A stretch of DNA of 64,000 nt from assembly GCA_019426215.1 (NCBI GenBank), contig CM033392.1:36814980-36878979 (forward strand). Reading direction: 5' to 3'. The notes under the pieces were generated by a model. It was not told where the DNA came from. It saw only the letters and a list, made by a program, of their open reading frames with translations, and did not search any database. This DNA is from Buddleja alternifolia. Lineage: Eukaryota > Streptophyta > Magnoliopsida > Lamiales > Scrophulariaceae. The position numbers and the translations under genes are program-made. Shown here piece after piece: positions 1 to 13,122 of the stretch (the stretch's first letter is position 1; each line of letters begins with the position of its first letter).

Positions 1-470
1 TCCTCAGGTTTAAAGTTCACACATACTATCGAAATCTTAATCCCAATCATTGACTGTCAAAGAGTAAATACCCACGTGAGTCGAGTTCAAATATGTTAAT
101 TCCATTAATCATATTCATAACACCAGCTCCCACTATCTAATTAGTGTACGATTGGCACTTCCTTGTCGAAGAAGGTATCATATGAGTGGAATATTAATGC
201 TCAATTAATATTCTTTAACTCACGAACTCCCAATTTTAGAGATTAAGTACTAGACTATTCCAGTGCTTCCTCTTGTCCATAAGAGGTGGAAAATGTATCT
301 TGAAATCTCTTAGACTAATTTGTTCAATACATTTAAATGCCATTAGATTTGAATGAACAACATCAAAACCTTTATTCTATAAATAGAAATATCAAACGTT
401 TTGTACAAATAACTTATCTAAGCCCTACACAATCTAATTCCTCATAGGCATTGAGGGGATACACCTAACA
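1..470 (-). mobile_element. Copia-type LTR, 5' portion, minus orientation
   Basis: Read on the minus strand, the segment starts at 470 with TGTTAGGTGT, the usual start of the copia LTRs in this window, and runs off the left edge. It matches the LTR ending at 37,971 (-) in its first tens of bases (the following GAGGAATTAGATT block is shared with all LTRs of this group). No polypurine tract follows at 471, so this is the outer edge of a 5' LTR or a solo LTR, not a 3' LTR. It is head-to-head with the plus-strand element that begins at 471. Confidence 0.8.
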
Positions 471-540
471 AAAATGGTGTGCATTCAAGTTTCCTATTAT
501 TTCAAAATATACGGAATGAGCTAGAAAGATCAGAGAACCC

Positions 541-660
541 AAGATAACCTAGGCTCAGAAGTCCAAAGCCAAGGGTTCAAAGAACAAAAAGGACATATGC
601 CTTCTTTGCAAGGGGCAAGGCCACTGGAAGCAAAACTGTCCTGAGCTGAAAGCTGGAAAT
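541..660 (+). pseudogene. gag: Copia gag C-terminus with CCHC zinc knuckle (remnant)
   Basis: A lysine-rich stretch leads into an intact CCHC knuckle, C-X2-C-X4-H-X4-C (CLLCKGQGHWKQNCP), at 598-642. The N-terminal part of gag and the element's own 5' LTR are absent; the inverted LTR ends at 470. This is the nucleocapsid-like end of a Ty1/copia gag protein, which binds element RNA. It is the only one of the three plus-strand gag knuckles in the window that keeps all four zinc ligands. Confidence 0.75.
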
Positions 661-721
661 TTCAGGTATAGAACTGTTTGTTTTTTAAATTAATTGTTCT
701 ATGACTATTTTCTATACTTCA

Positions 722-1865
722 TGGATTCTAGATTCGGGAGCTAGTGCTCATGTCTGTGTTTTAAACTAGGATCTGGAAACAAGTAAGAAGCTGGGAGAAA
801 GAGAAGTGATGATCATTGTGGAAAGCAGGCACAGTGTCGCGGCTACACACATTGGAAGCATTTCTATTACATTAATGTTTGAACATTCTATTACTTTAGA
901 TAATTGCCTCGTTTTGCCCAATGAGCTTAAGAACATTGTTTCTATTCCTGTATTGGTCAGGAAAGGATACTTGTCTACTTTTAATGACAATGGTTGTGAT
1001 ATTTATTTTAGAAATAAAAATGTTGGCTCAGCATCTTTAGTTAATAGATTGTATTATATTAATGTTCAAAACCAATGCATGGTTAACACTATGACTAAGA
1101 AGCGTAGTATGAATGGTACTAACCAAAGACCCATGTGGCATCTTAGGCTTAGACATGCCGGTGAATTCAAGGTTCACGAGTTAGAGAAACGAGGGCCTAT
1201 CGGCCCTCTTGGATCTGATCCATATCCAACATGTGAATCCTATGTAAAAGAAAAAATGACTAAGTCACCATTCACCGGACATTTTAAAAGATCCAAGGAA
1301 GTTTTGGGTTTGGTTCATACAGACGTTTGTGGGCCCTTCAAGGATGAGGCCTCCGAAGGTTTTCAGTACTTCATTACATTCACTGAAGACCACAGTAGAT
1401 ATAGACTCGTGTATTTAATGAAACATAAGTCTGAAGCTATTGAATGGTTCAAGGAGTTCAAGCCTATGATTGAAAAACAAATCGGGCACAGTATTAAGGC
1501 ACTGCGATTGGATCGTGGTGGAGAATATATGAGTGCGGAGTTTGATGAGTTCTTAAAAGAACATGGCATAGTGTTACAACTTACTCCTCCAGAAACCCCA
1601 TAATTAAATGGAGTAGCTGAACACAGAAATCGTAAGATCTATGCTTAGCTACACCAATTTACCTGTTTCATTGTGGGGACATGCTTTGCTTACTGCAGTA
1701 CACATATTGAGCAAGTGTCCCTCGAAATCTGTTCCTGAAACACCGTATGAGTTGTGGTGTGGAAAGAAACCTAATCTTAAGTACATAAGATTCTGCAAAA
1801 TGGCTGGAAGCCATAAATGTAGAGATGGATTCGATGTATTCAAACCAAATCTGGACTCTTACTGA
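722..1865 (+). pseudogene. pol: Copia protease-integrase region, broken
   Basis: The aspartic protease motif WILDSGASAH is at 722-751, followed by an in-frame TAG at 767-769. The frame then stays open at 806-1603 through the GAG-pre-integrase zinc region (WHLRLRHAGEFK...PTCESYVKEKM) and the integrase core, with the HTDVCGPF block and the RLDRGGEY...FLKEHGI block that supply acidic catalytic residues. A TAA at 1601-1603 interrupts the conserved TP-LNGVAE block and a frame change follows; the fragment at 1641-1865 carries the WGHALLTAVHIL and CPSKSVPETPYELW blocks. The integrase C-terminus is fused, by a deletion near 1,796, directly to the linker that precedes RT. Protein order is that of Ty1/copia (protease, integrase, RT). 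Confidence 0.85.
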
Positions 1866-1891
1866 TCTCCCTGAGGGTGTACGATGGATAA

Positions 1892-3330
1892 GGGTGTAAA
1901 TGGATCTATAAGAGAAAGATTAGTCCAGATGGCAAGGTAGACACCTATAAAGCCAGACTTGTCGCGAAAGGTTATAGTAAAAAAGAGGGCATTGACTATA
2001 AGGAAACCTTTTCACCCATACCAATGATCAAGTCCATTCGAATCCTGCTCGCCATCGCAGTAAACCTAGAATATGAAATCTGGCAAATGGATGTGAAAAT
2101 CGAATTTTTAAATGGCTACCTCGGGGAGAATATTTATACGCACCAGCCCAGAGGTTTTATATCCGACACAGATTCTCATAAGGTTTGCAAACTAAATAAG
2201 TCCATTTATGGACTTAAGCAGGCGTCTCGTAGCTGGAATCAACGGTTTGATCTAGAAGTGAAATCTTATGGATTCATTAAGAATGAAAATGAACCGTGTG
2301 TCTATAAATTGTCCAGTGGGAGGAAGTTGACATTCCTAGTGTTATATGTAGATTACTTATTACTAATGGGGAATGACATAGGCTCATTAACATTATCCAA
2401 GGAATGGCTTTCAAGCACATTTTCCATGAAAGACTTAGGAGAAGCAACCTATATCCTTGGGATTCGCATCAACCGGGATAGAGCAAATTGGATGCTAGGT
2501 CTCTCCCAAGTGCTTTGCGTCGAGAAAGTCCTTAAGAGATGTGTAATGAGTAACTCTAAGGGAGGACTTCTGTCCATGGGACATGGATTACTACTCTCTA
2601 AGTCTATGTGTCCAAAATCGGATGAAGACAGACTAAAGATGAGTAATACCTTATATGGATCGGCAGTGGGAAGTCTCATGTATGCAATGTTATGCACAAG
2701 ACCTAACATATCCTACGCTGTGAGTGTAGTTAGTCGGTTTCAAGCTAACGCTGGTGAGCAGCATTGGATGATTCTGAAGTCTATCATTAAGTATCTTAGA
2801 AGAACCAAGGATATGCTTCTAATATATGGAAATGGAGAGATGAGAGTAGATGGATATTCTAACTCAGATTTTCAGTTTGATGTGGATGATCGGAAATCTA
2901 TGTCTGGATTTATATTCACTTTAAATGGTGGAGCAGTGTCTTGGAAAAGTTCCAAGCAAAGCACAACTGCGAACTCCACATGTGAAGTTGAATACATAGC
3001 CGCCTTAGAGGCAGCTAATGAAGTTGTTTGGGTAAAGAATTTCATGGTTGAACTTCAAGTGGTTCCTAGCATCAAAATGCCATTGCCAATATGGTGTGAC
3101 AACAATGGAGCAATAGCACTAGCTAAAGAACCAAGGTCTCACAACAAATCTAAACACATAGAGAGAAGGTATCACAAAATACGAGAAATCATTGGAAGAG
3201 ATAACATCATTGTGCAGAAAGTAGCCTAGCGGAAAATGTAGCTGACCCACTCACTAAGCCTCTATCATCGGCGGTGCTAGAGAAACATCTTTATAAGATG
3301 GGACTCAAATACAATAGCAATTGGCATTGA
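1892..3330 (+). pseudogene. pol: Copia reverse transcriptase-RNase H, broken
   Basis: The frame is open from about 1,892 to 3,229 (RVT_2-type RT). Visible blocks are the YKARLVAKGY motif, WQMDVKIEFLNGYL, GLKQASRSWN, and the catalytic box, which reads YVDY where active copies have YVDD. The RNase H part has DGYSNSDF, the SWKSSKQSTTA block, CEVEYIAALEAA and SKHIERRYH. A one-base indel near 3,226 shifts the last 30 or so residues, which continue in another frame to a stop at about 3,330. Loss of the second catalytic aspartate would by itself abolish polymerisation. The purine-rich tract at 3,335-3,345 and a 3' LTR follow directly. Confidence 0.9.
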
Positions 3331-3334
3331 TTGC

Positions 3335-3345
3335 AAGTGGGAGAT
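3335..3345 (+). other. Polypurine tract of the first copia element
   Basis: An AAGTGGGAGAT-like purine tract lies immediately before the TGTTAG start of the 3' LTR. It would prime plus-strand DNA synthesis. The same GCAAGTGGGAGAT core occurs in reverse at 56,133-56,147 next to another LTR of this group. Confidence 0.75.
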
Positions 3346-4963
3346 TGTTAGGTGTTATGCCCTCCATGCCAATGAGGAATTAGATTTAAGAGGGCGTTTT
3401 ATTTATATTGTATGAACATTATTATTGATTAATAAAAGGCATTAAATTTGTTCTTATATAATTATGGCATTTAATGTATCGAACAAATAGGTCTTTAAGA
3501 TCAAGGTGTACTCATCACTGCTTATTTGATAAGTAGGAGCACTGCTGGAGTTAAGTGCTTGATCTTATAAAGATGGTTCGCGAATTAAAGAATCTAAATT
3601 GGGCATTTAGATTCAACTCGTATGACACTTTCTTTGACAAGGAAGTGCTTAGCCTCACACTGATTGGATAGTGGGAGCTGGTGTCATGAATATGGTTAAC
3701 GAAGTTAACATATTCGAACACGACTCGTTGTAATCCTATCACATGGATTTTTACTCTGTGACAGTCAACGATGAGGATTACCGTTATAATAGTATAATTT
3801 AGACCTGAGGAGTCATTTACATTGTTCTCGTACCATTGAATAGGTTATTAGAGTAGTCAGGGCCATTCACCTGTTGGTGGGGTCGACCTCGAAGTATGAT
3901 TCAATTGGTGCATTCGACAATAGGAAATGGACTTCCAATAGGGGATTCGCTGTCTCGAAAGTAAACGAGAAGCAACTTGTACGTCATAGGTGTTGTGAAA
4001 TTAAAGTCTTTGTCCAAAGCATTAATGACTGACTTATATTAGTTATGAAGGGCAATTTGGTAATTTCACATCAGTATGATTATAAAGTACAGTATCAAGT
4101 TGTATGAGTTTGACGTTCCGTGACTCTTACTTACTTGGGTTGTATCAGTGAAGAGTTGATACTCATATGGTATTTATAGCACAAAGGTTCGTGATGAAAT
4201 ATTCATCGCGTACTTGATTATGTTTCGGTATAGCTTCACGGGATGGCTTGGTGATAACTATGTCCTTGGAATCCACCCAATGCCAATCAAGACTAGCCTA
4301 GAGAGTCGCGCTATGTAAAATGATATAATAAAGGAGTTTTACTGTTTGAAGGGTATTTTGGTAATTTCACTTGGAGTGGAAATTGTCAAAAGGGATATGT
4401 ATTGATTATAATAAATATATTTAATTATTGTAATTAAATTATTTTATTCAATCAATATTAATAGTATGGTATTATTAATTTAGAATAAATAAAGTGCTAT
4501 TAATAAAAAGAGATTAGTACTTAATTAATTACCAATTGAATTGGATTGTGAATATTAATTAAATACTTAACACTGGCTTGGAGTAAGAAAAAGCCCAGTA
4601 CACCTATCCCTCAGGGTATACACGACCGCCTCCCCTCTTTTCCTTAGTCAAGGAGTAATCTTTTATATAAACACTAGGTGTTTAACTAAAATCATAACTC
4701 AAGTGAATTTTTCATCTTAGAGAGTGAAAAATAGTAAAACACAAAATTCTTTTCCTCCACATAAACCCTAAGGCGCCCAACCCAGCTTGACGTAGAGGAG
4801 ATCGAGTTTCAAGAGTTGAATATCATCTTTCGCGTGATAATCTAGAGGAAGGAACGATCTGTTGCTTCTCATCAAAAGGCTAGGCTTTTGGATTTCATCG
4901 AAAAGGTAATTAGATTACCACCTTTCTTGATATAGATTTTGTACAGCAAAATTATCAAAAACA
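3346..4963 (+). mobile_element. 3' LTR of the first copia element
   Basis: The LTR starts TGTTAGGTGTTATGCCCTCC at 3,346, directly after the polypurine tract. A TATA-like TTTTATATAAAC at about 4,661-4,672 would be its promoter, followed by a leader-like region. The right end is uncertain: AAAAACA near 4,963 gives about 1.6 kb, close to the other LTRs of this group (1,571-1,660 bp). Confidence 0.75.
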
Positions 4964-5569
4964 TGAACTGAATCCAGGATATGTGAGTCGAAGTAAAAGA
5001 ATTTATCCGCTGGTTTGATTCACAACAAGCAGATCTTCTTTCTTGAAGGCCATATTCTAATAAATACATAGAAATGCAACCTATACATAAATCTATGAAA
5101 ATTTTAAAATACAAGTTGTGGGCCTCAAACTCTGGCCCAATACAACCCAAATAACAAAACCTAAAATAAAAACCTAGTTTACGGAGGGCATCCCACTTAC
5201 CATGCATCAAAGCAATAAGAAAACTTTTTATCATTATGTTGGCTTTCCCTTAAAAAAAATAAATTAAAATCCAATTTCAATTCATTTAATTGAGGATTGA
5301 AAAATAGCAAGAATTAACCCAAAACTAATTTCATAATGAATTCATAGTTAATCCTATTTGTTAATAATTCTAATTTAATATCAAATATCCATTTTCAAAA
5401 AGGGCTTTGACAATGAACTAATTCAAAATCAATTCATTAGTCTAGGATTAACTATAATTTTAAATCTAATTTAAAATTTAGTTCAAAATTAATTTCAAAT
5501 CAATTTTAATAAAATTAATTAATTTTAAATAAATTAACAATTAATTATTTATAATTGGGTTGACTCTTT
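4964..5569. other. AT-rich spacer, probably old LTR debris
   Basis: No coding region was recognised. The left half carries short phrases seen in plant copia LTR/leader DNA in reverse orientation; the right half is nearly pure A/T with many TTAATT steps. I see no clear ends or target duplications. Confidence 0.4.
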
Positions 5570-7464
5570 TGTGAATATTGATTCATGCACAGCGGAATTA
5601 AAAACATATCCGGATTCACAAACAGATCACTTTTGGGTTTTAATGATTTTATAAAATAAAAGGGTGAAATCAAATTTCATCGATTTACTAACCTTTTGAA
5701 GAATTTGAAATCCTTGATCTACGCAGTAGCATCAATCCTAGACTCTTACCTCCAGATATAACCTCGGAAGAAGTTTGAAAAGAAAAAATCCACTCCTCTA
5801 GCTTAGATTGAGACCGACGGCTATAGAGCAAGGGGAGAGAGAATCTTTATCTTCTTTCTTTGCTTTCAAGTCAGTTATATGAAAGTTTTAGGTTTTCCAA
5901 CTAGGTATCATGTATTTATAAGGAATGATGAGTTTGGAATTAATTAATTTCTTGAGCCCACCAACTAGGTATCATGTATCATCACCCATTGGGCTAAGTT
6001 GACTTTCAACTTATCCAATTATTAATCAAGTCCAACATATTTTAATCTAATTAAAATATGATATTAATTAATAATCAACTAAAGTAAATAATCCAATAAT
6101 TAAATTAGGATAGGATGATTATAATAAATAAATCAAATTATTTATTATTAATTTATTTCCATTAATCTAATTAATCAAATAAATAAGTTTGCCCATCAAA
6201 TGACAAATTCCTAATTTATGAAATTTGACAATGAAAGAATTTTTTCGCTCAGTTCCTTGAAAGCGCAGCTCTCCAGGTTCATCTCAATTGGCATTGGGAG
6301 GAAACCAAGGATGTGAGTGTCACCTAGCCAGTCTTGTGGACTCACACCAAAACCCAATTGAGATCAAAACTATTAGATCAATACGAATCTTTTGGTCATA
6401 GACACCCTGTGAGTAAAAGTCCTTACTGTAACATCCTAATCGAGCGAGGGTCATGGTTTGTGTCACAAGACTCGATGATGTGCTTAATAAATCATAGTAA
6501 GATGAAATTACCAAACTACCCTTGTGTTCCACACAAGTTAGTTTTCCTGCTTTGGACAAAGACTTATAATTTCATTTACATATGATCGCACAAGATGTTA
6601 ACTCATTTACTACTCGAGATAGTGAATCCCATATTGGCAATCACTTAGCAATTGCTACTTATCCATATGAACCGCACTTTGAGGTTGTATCCCACCTACG
6701 GGTGAATTGGATCTAACTACTCTAATAACTCGTTTAGTGTCATAGATACAATCTTCGTGAATCCTCAGGTCTTAGTCTCACTACCGTGACCTGTAACTCA
6801 ATCATTGACAGTCACAAAGTAATTACATATGTGATAGAATTGCGGCGAGCCGTTTTCGTCAATTTCATTGATATATTTATGGAACAAGCTTCCACTATTC
6901 CATAGTGACCGACTGACACTCCTTGTCAAAGCTTGCGTCATACAAGTCTGGTCATAATGCCCAATTAAGACTCTTCGACTTGCTAACTTTTTTTAAGTAA
7001 TCAAGGAACAGACACTTCTAGTGTCGATATCCTCAAACTACGAGGAGTAACAACTCTCTCTTGATCACTCAGGACTTATTTGTTCAGCACTTTATTAATG
7101 CATTAAGATTGATATGAACAAAACAAATGTCTTTTATTTATATAAGATAATTTGTACAACATAAAGCCAAAAAGCCCTAAACAATCTAATTCCTCATTGG
7201 CATAGAGGGCATAATCCTAACAGACTCGTGGGTCGCGTTGGTGATACACCCGGTGGATCACACAATAAATATAAATAAAATATTTAGAACGATTTACGAT
7301 AAAAACCAAATCATACAATTATCTAAAAACACCGAATTAACTTTCAAAAAATTAAATCCTCGCATGAAATAATCAATCTAATAATATTTCATCAATAATA
7401 TTTATAAATATAATATTGCCAACGTAACTAATATTGCAAAAAAATATTAAACACCATAACGTTG

Positions 7465-7476
7465 GCTCTAATACCA
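7465..7476 (-). other. tRNA-Met-type primer-binding site
   Basis: On the minus strand the bases read TGGTATTAGAGC, one mismatch from the TGGTATCAGAGC used by many plant copia elements (complement of the initiator tRNA-Met 3' end). It sits 4 bp inside the LTR edge at 7,481, which fixes the orientation of the surrounding element and shows that the LTR to its right is the 5' LTR. Confidence 0.85.
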
Positions 7477-8641
7477 CCGTTGTGAATCCTGGCTCATGCA
7501 CAGCGGAAATAAAACATATCCGAATTCACAATCAGATCACTTTTGGGATTTAATGATTTTTATTAAAAAGGATGTAAATAAAATTTCATCTTAATACTAA
7601 CCTTGTAGTAGCGTTTGAATTCTTGATCTACAACGACAGCAACAACCTCGGGTTTTTGCCTCTCGATATCACGCCGAAAATAAACTCGAAGAAAAATCCT
7701 CCTCCTCTAGCTCAGTAGTGGCTGACGGCTAAAAGGGGAGGAGAGAGTGAAATTTTTTCTCTTCTTTTGTTGTTATGTTTACTTGTATGTCAGGTTAATC
7801 ATATTAGGGTGTATTTAAATGAGAGATGGGCCACAAATTAATTAATTCCTTAAGCCCACCAACCTCATATCACACGCCTACTACATCCTTAGTGGACTAA
7901 GTTCACTTTCAACTAGTCCGTTTATTAATTAATCCACCATATATTAATCCAACTAAAGTATGATAATAATTAATAATTAGCTAAATTAATTAATCCAATT
8001 AATAATTTAGGCTAATAGGAATAAATAACAAATTAATCTAATTAATTATTATTGGCTTTCAATTTATTTCAATTAATCTAATTGGTTAAATAACTTAATT
8101 TTTTCATCAAATAATAAATTACTAGATTAACTTTATTTAACAACTAGAGATTTTCATCACTTATTTCTTTGAAAGCGAGATTCTCTAGGTTCGTCTCAAT
8201 TGGCCATGAGAGGAAACTAAGGATGTGGATATCACCTAGCCAGTCTCGTGGACCCACATCGAAACCCAATTGATATTAAAAGGATAAGATTAATACGAAC
8301 CTTTAAGTCATAAACACCATGTAAGTATAAGCTTTTCACTGTAACAGCTTGATCAAGTGAGAGTCATGGAATGTGTCAAACTCATAGGACTCGAGGTTGT
8401 GCTTAATAAATCATAGTAAGATGAAATTGCCAAACTACCCCTCGTGTTCCACACGAGTTAGTTTATCTGCTTTGGCTAAAAACTTGTCATTTTCATGATC
8501 GCATAGGGTGTTAACTCATTTACTACTCAAAACAGTGAATCTCATCTTGGCAGTCACTGAACAATTGCTGCTTGCTCACCTAGATCATACTTCGAGGTCA
8601 ACCCCACCTAATGGTGAATTGGATCTCACTACTCTAATAAT

Positions 8642-9478
8642 AAGTCATGGTCTTAAATTTCGCCCGAAACATCGGAATTTCGGTTGAAATTTCGAGTTTC
8701 TGGGGGTTATGAAGCGAAATCGAACTTTCGATCTAATTTTGCAGAATATCTTTTGAAATTTCGACCGAAACCCGAAATTTCTCGAATTTTTTGTCGAAAC
8801 CCAAAATTTCCCGAAATTTAAAATAATATCTGCTAAATATCCATCGAAATTTTGACCGAAACCCTAAATTTCTAGTTTTCGTCAAAACCCGAAATTTAAA
8901 ATAATTTTTATTTTTTTATTTTTTAAAATATTTTATAGTTAAAAATTAGGGTCAAATGATCATTCATATTAAAAGAAAATATAATAAATGACCAGTTATG
9001 TAAACCAATAAACAATAAATTTAAATATGAATCTAAAAGTGATACTAGGCAATAACTTAATAAAAATCCGGGTCTGAACACAAAAATTTTTAAAAAAAGA
9101 TCTCATAAAAATCCTCTTAGAAGTTTGATGTTTTTGAATAATAATTTTTACTAAAATTGTGGTACACTTTATTTTAATGAAGTTCTTATGATATTTGATT
9201 ATTATTTTATTACCATTGTTTCATATTTTTCACATCAGGGTTTAGTCATTCTATTCAAAAAGATTGATTATGCATTTATTATACATGGAATATTATTAAT
9301 GTAAAAAAATGTATAATTATGATATTTAAAGTTACACAAAGTTTCATTGGTAAATTTCCAAATATTTTTATAAATTTTCATGATATTTTTAAAATTAAAA
9401 CCGAAATTTTGAATATCCCCGAAATTTTCATAAATTTATTACCCCGATATTGACATCGATACCGAGATTTAATATCTT
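8642..9478. repeat. About 0.84-kb insert rich in CGAAATTTC-type words
   Basis: The segment interrupts the right-hand LTR relative to the sister LTR at 5,570-7,222. The left part, to about 8,900, repeats variants of CGAAACCCGAAATTTC and its complement many times; the middle is plain AT-rich DNA; the far end (9,390-9,475) returns to CCGAAATTT words in the opposite sense. The loose terminal inverted symmetry suggests a non-autonomous DNA element, but no clean target duplication was found. Edges are good to about 10 bp. Confidence 0.5.
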
Positions 9479-10664
9479 GGTGTCACAAGCACAATTTTTG
9501 TGACTCCTCAAGTCTAAGGTTCATGCACACTATCATGACCAGTAAACCAATCATTGACAGTCACCGATTAAATATTCATGTGTGAGTCGTGTTCGAATAT
9601 GTCCATTCCATTGACATATCTATGGTACAAGCTCCCACTAAAACCTAGTGACCGATTGACAGTCTTTGGTAGAGCCTGTGTCAAACAAGTCTAGTCATGA
9701 GGTCCAATTAAGACTCTTCAACTTGCGAACCCTTTTTAAGTAATCAAGGAATGGACACCTCAAGTGCCCATCTCCTTAATCCTTAAGGAGTAGAGACTAT
9801 CTCTCGTTAACTTAGGACTTATATGTTCAATACTCACTAATGCCATTAAGATTTACTTGAACAACTGTAAATTGACTTTTATATCAAAATAAGAGTTTGT
9901 ACAACACAAAATTAAAGTAAAAGCACTATACAATCTATTTCTTCGTTGGCATTGAGGGCATAATCCTAACCTAATAAACCACAATACTCATGGATTTTAG
10001 GTGGTTCAGTGTTAAAAACTAATTGTTGCTCTAAAAAAGTGTAAAAATCGACGTAGTTTGAAGGATTTAATGTCTTAACCCCTAAAAGATTCACAGAGTT
10101 GTTAGTTCAGTCCTTAGATTTCGATACAAAGTTAAGGTGTTCTTTTTCGTTTTACTAAATAGTGTATGAGTGATGGTAAGATTAGGGTTTATTTACATCC
10201 ACCTTCCCTGAAGTATTGTGGTTTGGCAAAGATCTCCCCTCATGTATTAAAATTTGGCATCCACCATCCCTATGCATAAAAAATTATATGTACTACACCC
10301 TTCATTTTTCTCTTCTATTTCCTATTTCCATTTCTTTTCTTTCTTTTTTAATTATTATAAAAAAAAGAAATAAATATAAATTACACTCATTAAAGTTTTT
10401 CAATAAAAATAATTATAACAATTAGTTATTTTCAGTTAAAAATAGGTATAATAAATAATTTATTAAATAAAATATTACTCAATGCCCTAAAATAGATTCT
10501 TATATCCAAAAACAATCCATAAAAGTTTTGTTTTTTTCATTCTAAAATACTCATTATACAATCTTTCATTTGGATACATAAAATTTAAGATTAACAACTT
10601 TTGAGACTAAATATCATTATAAATCTCCCAGCCAACCCTACTGCCCAGATGTTAGTGCCTCTAT

Positions 10665-10707
10665 ATATGTATATATACATACACACACATATATATATAT
10701 ATATGTA
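10665..10707. repeat. TA/CA microsatellite
   Basis: Alternating TATA and ACACAC runs with interruptions. Apparent open frames across it encode only Tyr/Ile/His-rich low-complexity peptide. Confidence 0.8.
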
Positions 10708-11513
10708 CATATATGTCCATCATAAGATTAGTAAATACCAAGTACTGTATTGTATAACCACTAGTAAAACACGCGAGTGGCCTACATATGAACTAAATTG
10801 CTTCATTTTGGCAAAAGGAGGCCTTTTGCCTTTGGTTTCCCACAAATTTTCTTTTTGCTACTTACCTACTTCATGGAAAATTCTAGTCCAGACCCGGCTT
10901 AGTCGCGTTCAAGTATATTTTACAAGGAGAGTGTATTACACTTGCCATATAATTGGTAAGTTATTTTAAAAAATACACATGGGTTTGGCCGAGCCGAAAG
11001 CGGGCTAGAATTTCCCCCTATAGGTGTAGAATATTACAATTCACCCAAATCAATTTTTCCATTCATCCAATTTATTCAATTATTTCTTTCCTATTTTTAA
11101 GAAGTTCATTGCAGTATCAATATGCATGGGTATGTATAGCAACGGATCAATCTTGATTTTTATTCACGAAAAAAAATATCGAGATAAGTGATGAATTATT
11201 AAAAATTAGGGCTCTTAAAAGGCATAGATTCCCTGCTTTTTGATAGTTGAAGCATGTGGGTTTCTCTAATGGATTCCCAGATCAAACGGTGCATGAATTA
11301 TTTTATTGTTGCCTGCTTGTTAATTTTCTATCTAACCCTTAGCTTTGATCGTTTAGTACTTCTTTTAGGTCATACTTTCAAAAGGCTAATTTTCCCTCCT
11401 TCTAAACTCTCAAAGGAGAATATACCCAGTGCACACACATACATGTTTGTATATATTCATATATTTGTGTTTGTCCCCTATTATATCAAGATGTGAATTG
11501 GCACATAAATTTA

Positions 11514-11514
<1 letters not shown>

Positions 11515-11548
<34 letters not shown>
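11515..11548. repeat. (AT)n microsatellite
   Basis: An uninterrupted AT dinucleotide run of about 16 units in intergenic DNA. Confidence 0.95.
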
Positions 11549-11554
<6 letters not shown>

Positions 11555-13094
11555 CTGGGTTCACAACATTGTTCAAATAACTATAAGACATATATTCCTT
11601 TCCAAATCCCTGGCAAATATGATGACATGGGAATGAAAAGACAGCAGCCAATTTTCACGTCGGAATTTGAGAGAAAAATATAAAAAATAAATTATGAAAG
11701 GCTTCAATGTGGTGGTTCAAGACAAATTTCAATTCTTGAGAATAGGAAAATGCCGTGGAAGCCTAATACATTAGTATTGAGTTTAGGTAAAAGACAAACA
11801 GAGAAACAAACATACCCTTGATGACAACAATTTACTTTTCCCAAACCCTCCTATGTAGTATTTCATACCTCTATGTGCTTTGTCATGTTCTACCACAGCT
11901 TATAAATGTCACATATACAAGCACTCACACACTAAATGGAGTTTTTCTAATATTTTAATTAACAAATGGTGGGAGAGGGGGCTAATATTGAAAAATTCTT
12001 CAATGGGGTCATTATAGGATTCACTCATGCATTCAAAATATTTTAATTGAGTCATAGTTTCTAAGGATAATTACACTCACACCCTTGATCATTTTCTTGT
12101 ATGATTATCAAAATCTTTATAAAATCTTGAAAATAAGCAACACACATTTTGTTAGAGTTGAAATTGTAATCTTACAAAAAATTGTAATTTTCTTTTACTG
12201 ACACGGGGTCATACATATGATAATTTACCGAAAGAGGGGTCGATAATTTGGCTTAAGTGAGAGAGAGTTTGTGTACGATCCCTAATTAATACTATCAAGA
12301 AGATGATGTGATTACCTAACACTATAAGACTCGAATCACTCAATTGCTTGAGGTGATTGATTCCAATACAATTACCACGCATGAAAAATAGTTGGTAAGA
12401 TCAACTGATAATTAGCAAAAAAGGAGAAGAAAAAAAAGACCAATTGATTACCATTATACACTAGGTAAAGTATTTAGGTAGAACAAGGAACAAGATTTGT
12501 AGAGGAATATATAATTTAGTATAAAATAGGGTAATGAAGAGCTGGACCTTGAAAGTTGAAGCCTTTTGAGAGTGTCGGGGAGGGGAAAGAATATTCTAAA
12601 CTCGCCAAAGTTCAACAGCTAAACTCCAAAGATTATATTCTAAACAAACACAGAAAGTAAAAACATGATTAGATTATGATTAAGGGTTATCAGGAAAAGT
12701 CAGCCCACAAGGAGACGACTACTCCCACTTCAAAAAATTCACTGCCTTTGTCAGTTGCCTGTCTCTTAAATATTGACCACCCTAATTTCTTTTTATTACC
12801 TCTGGTTAAAAATGATTTAGGGAGTATCACGTCTTCCAAATTTATAACTAACAAGTTTAACTGAAATTCGAATTTTTACAACTTTAATGATGTATATATG
12901 CGTTTGTCCTCTATCCTAAATACATTCGAAATTAAGAATTCTAAATCATAAATTATCGTCTTAGAATTTGATGAGGAAGTATATTTTTTATGTAATAGGG
13001 GTATTTCAGATTGTAAATATGTATACGGATTAGAAAAGTCAGAAACTTCATCTTCAACACTTCTCTTTATGCGATAGTACATAAAGATAGTAGA

Positions 13095-13122
13095 ATATAT
13101 ATATATATATATATATATATAT
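13095..13122. repeat. (AT)n microsatellite
   Basis: An uninterrupted AT run of about 14 units in intergenic DNA. Confidence 0.95.

Larger units (their letters stand above)
5570..9970 (-). mobile_element. Minus-strand LTR element with almost no internal region
   Basis: Two LTRs of the same subfamily lie in the same (minus) orientation: 5,570-7,222 (about 1,653 bp) and 7,481-9,970 (longer because of an insertion). Both begin on the minus strand with (T)TAGGATTATGCCCTC and end with the shared block GTGAATCCGGATATGTTT or its variant. Only about 258 bp separates them (7,223-7,480). That spacer keeps a primer-binding site beside the right-hand LTR but no gag, no pol and no recognisable polypurine tract beside the left-hand LTR. 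It is either a deletion derivative or a true non-autonomous (TRIM/LARD-like) element. Confidence 0.7.
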
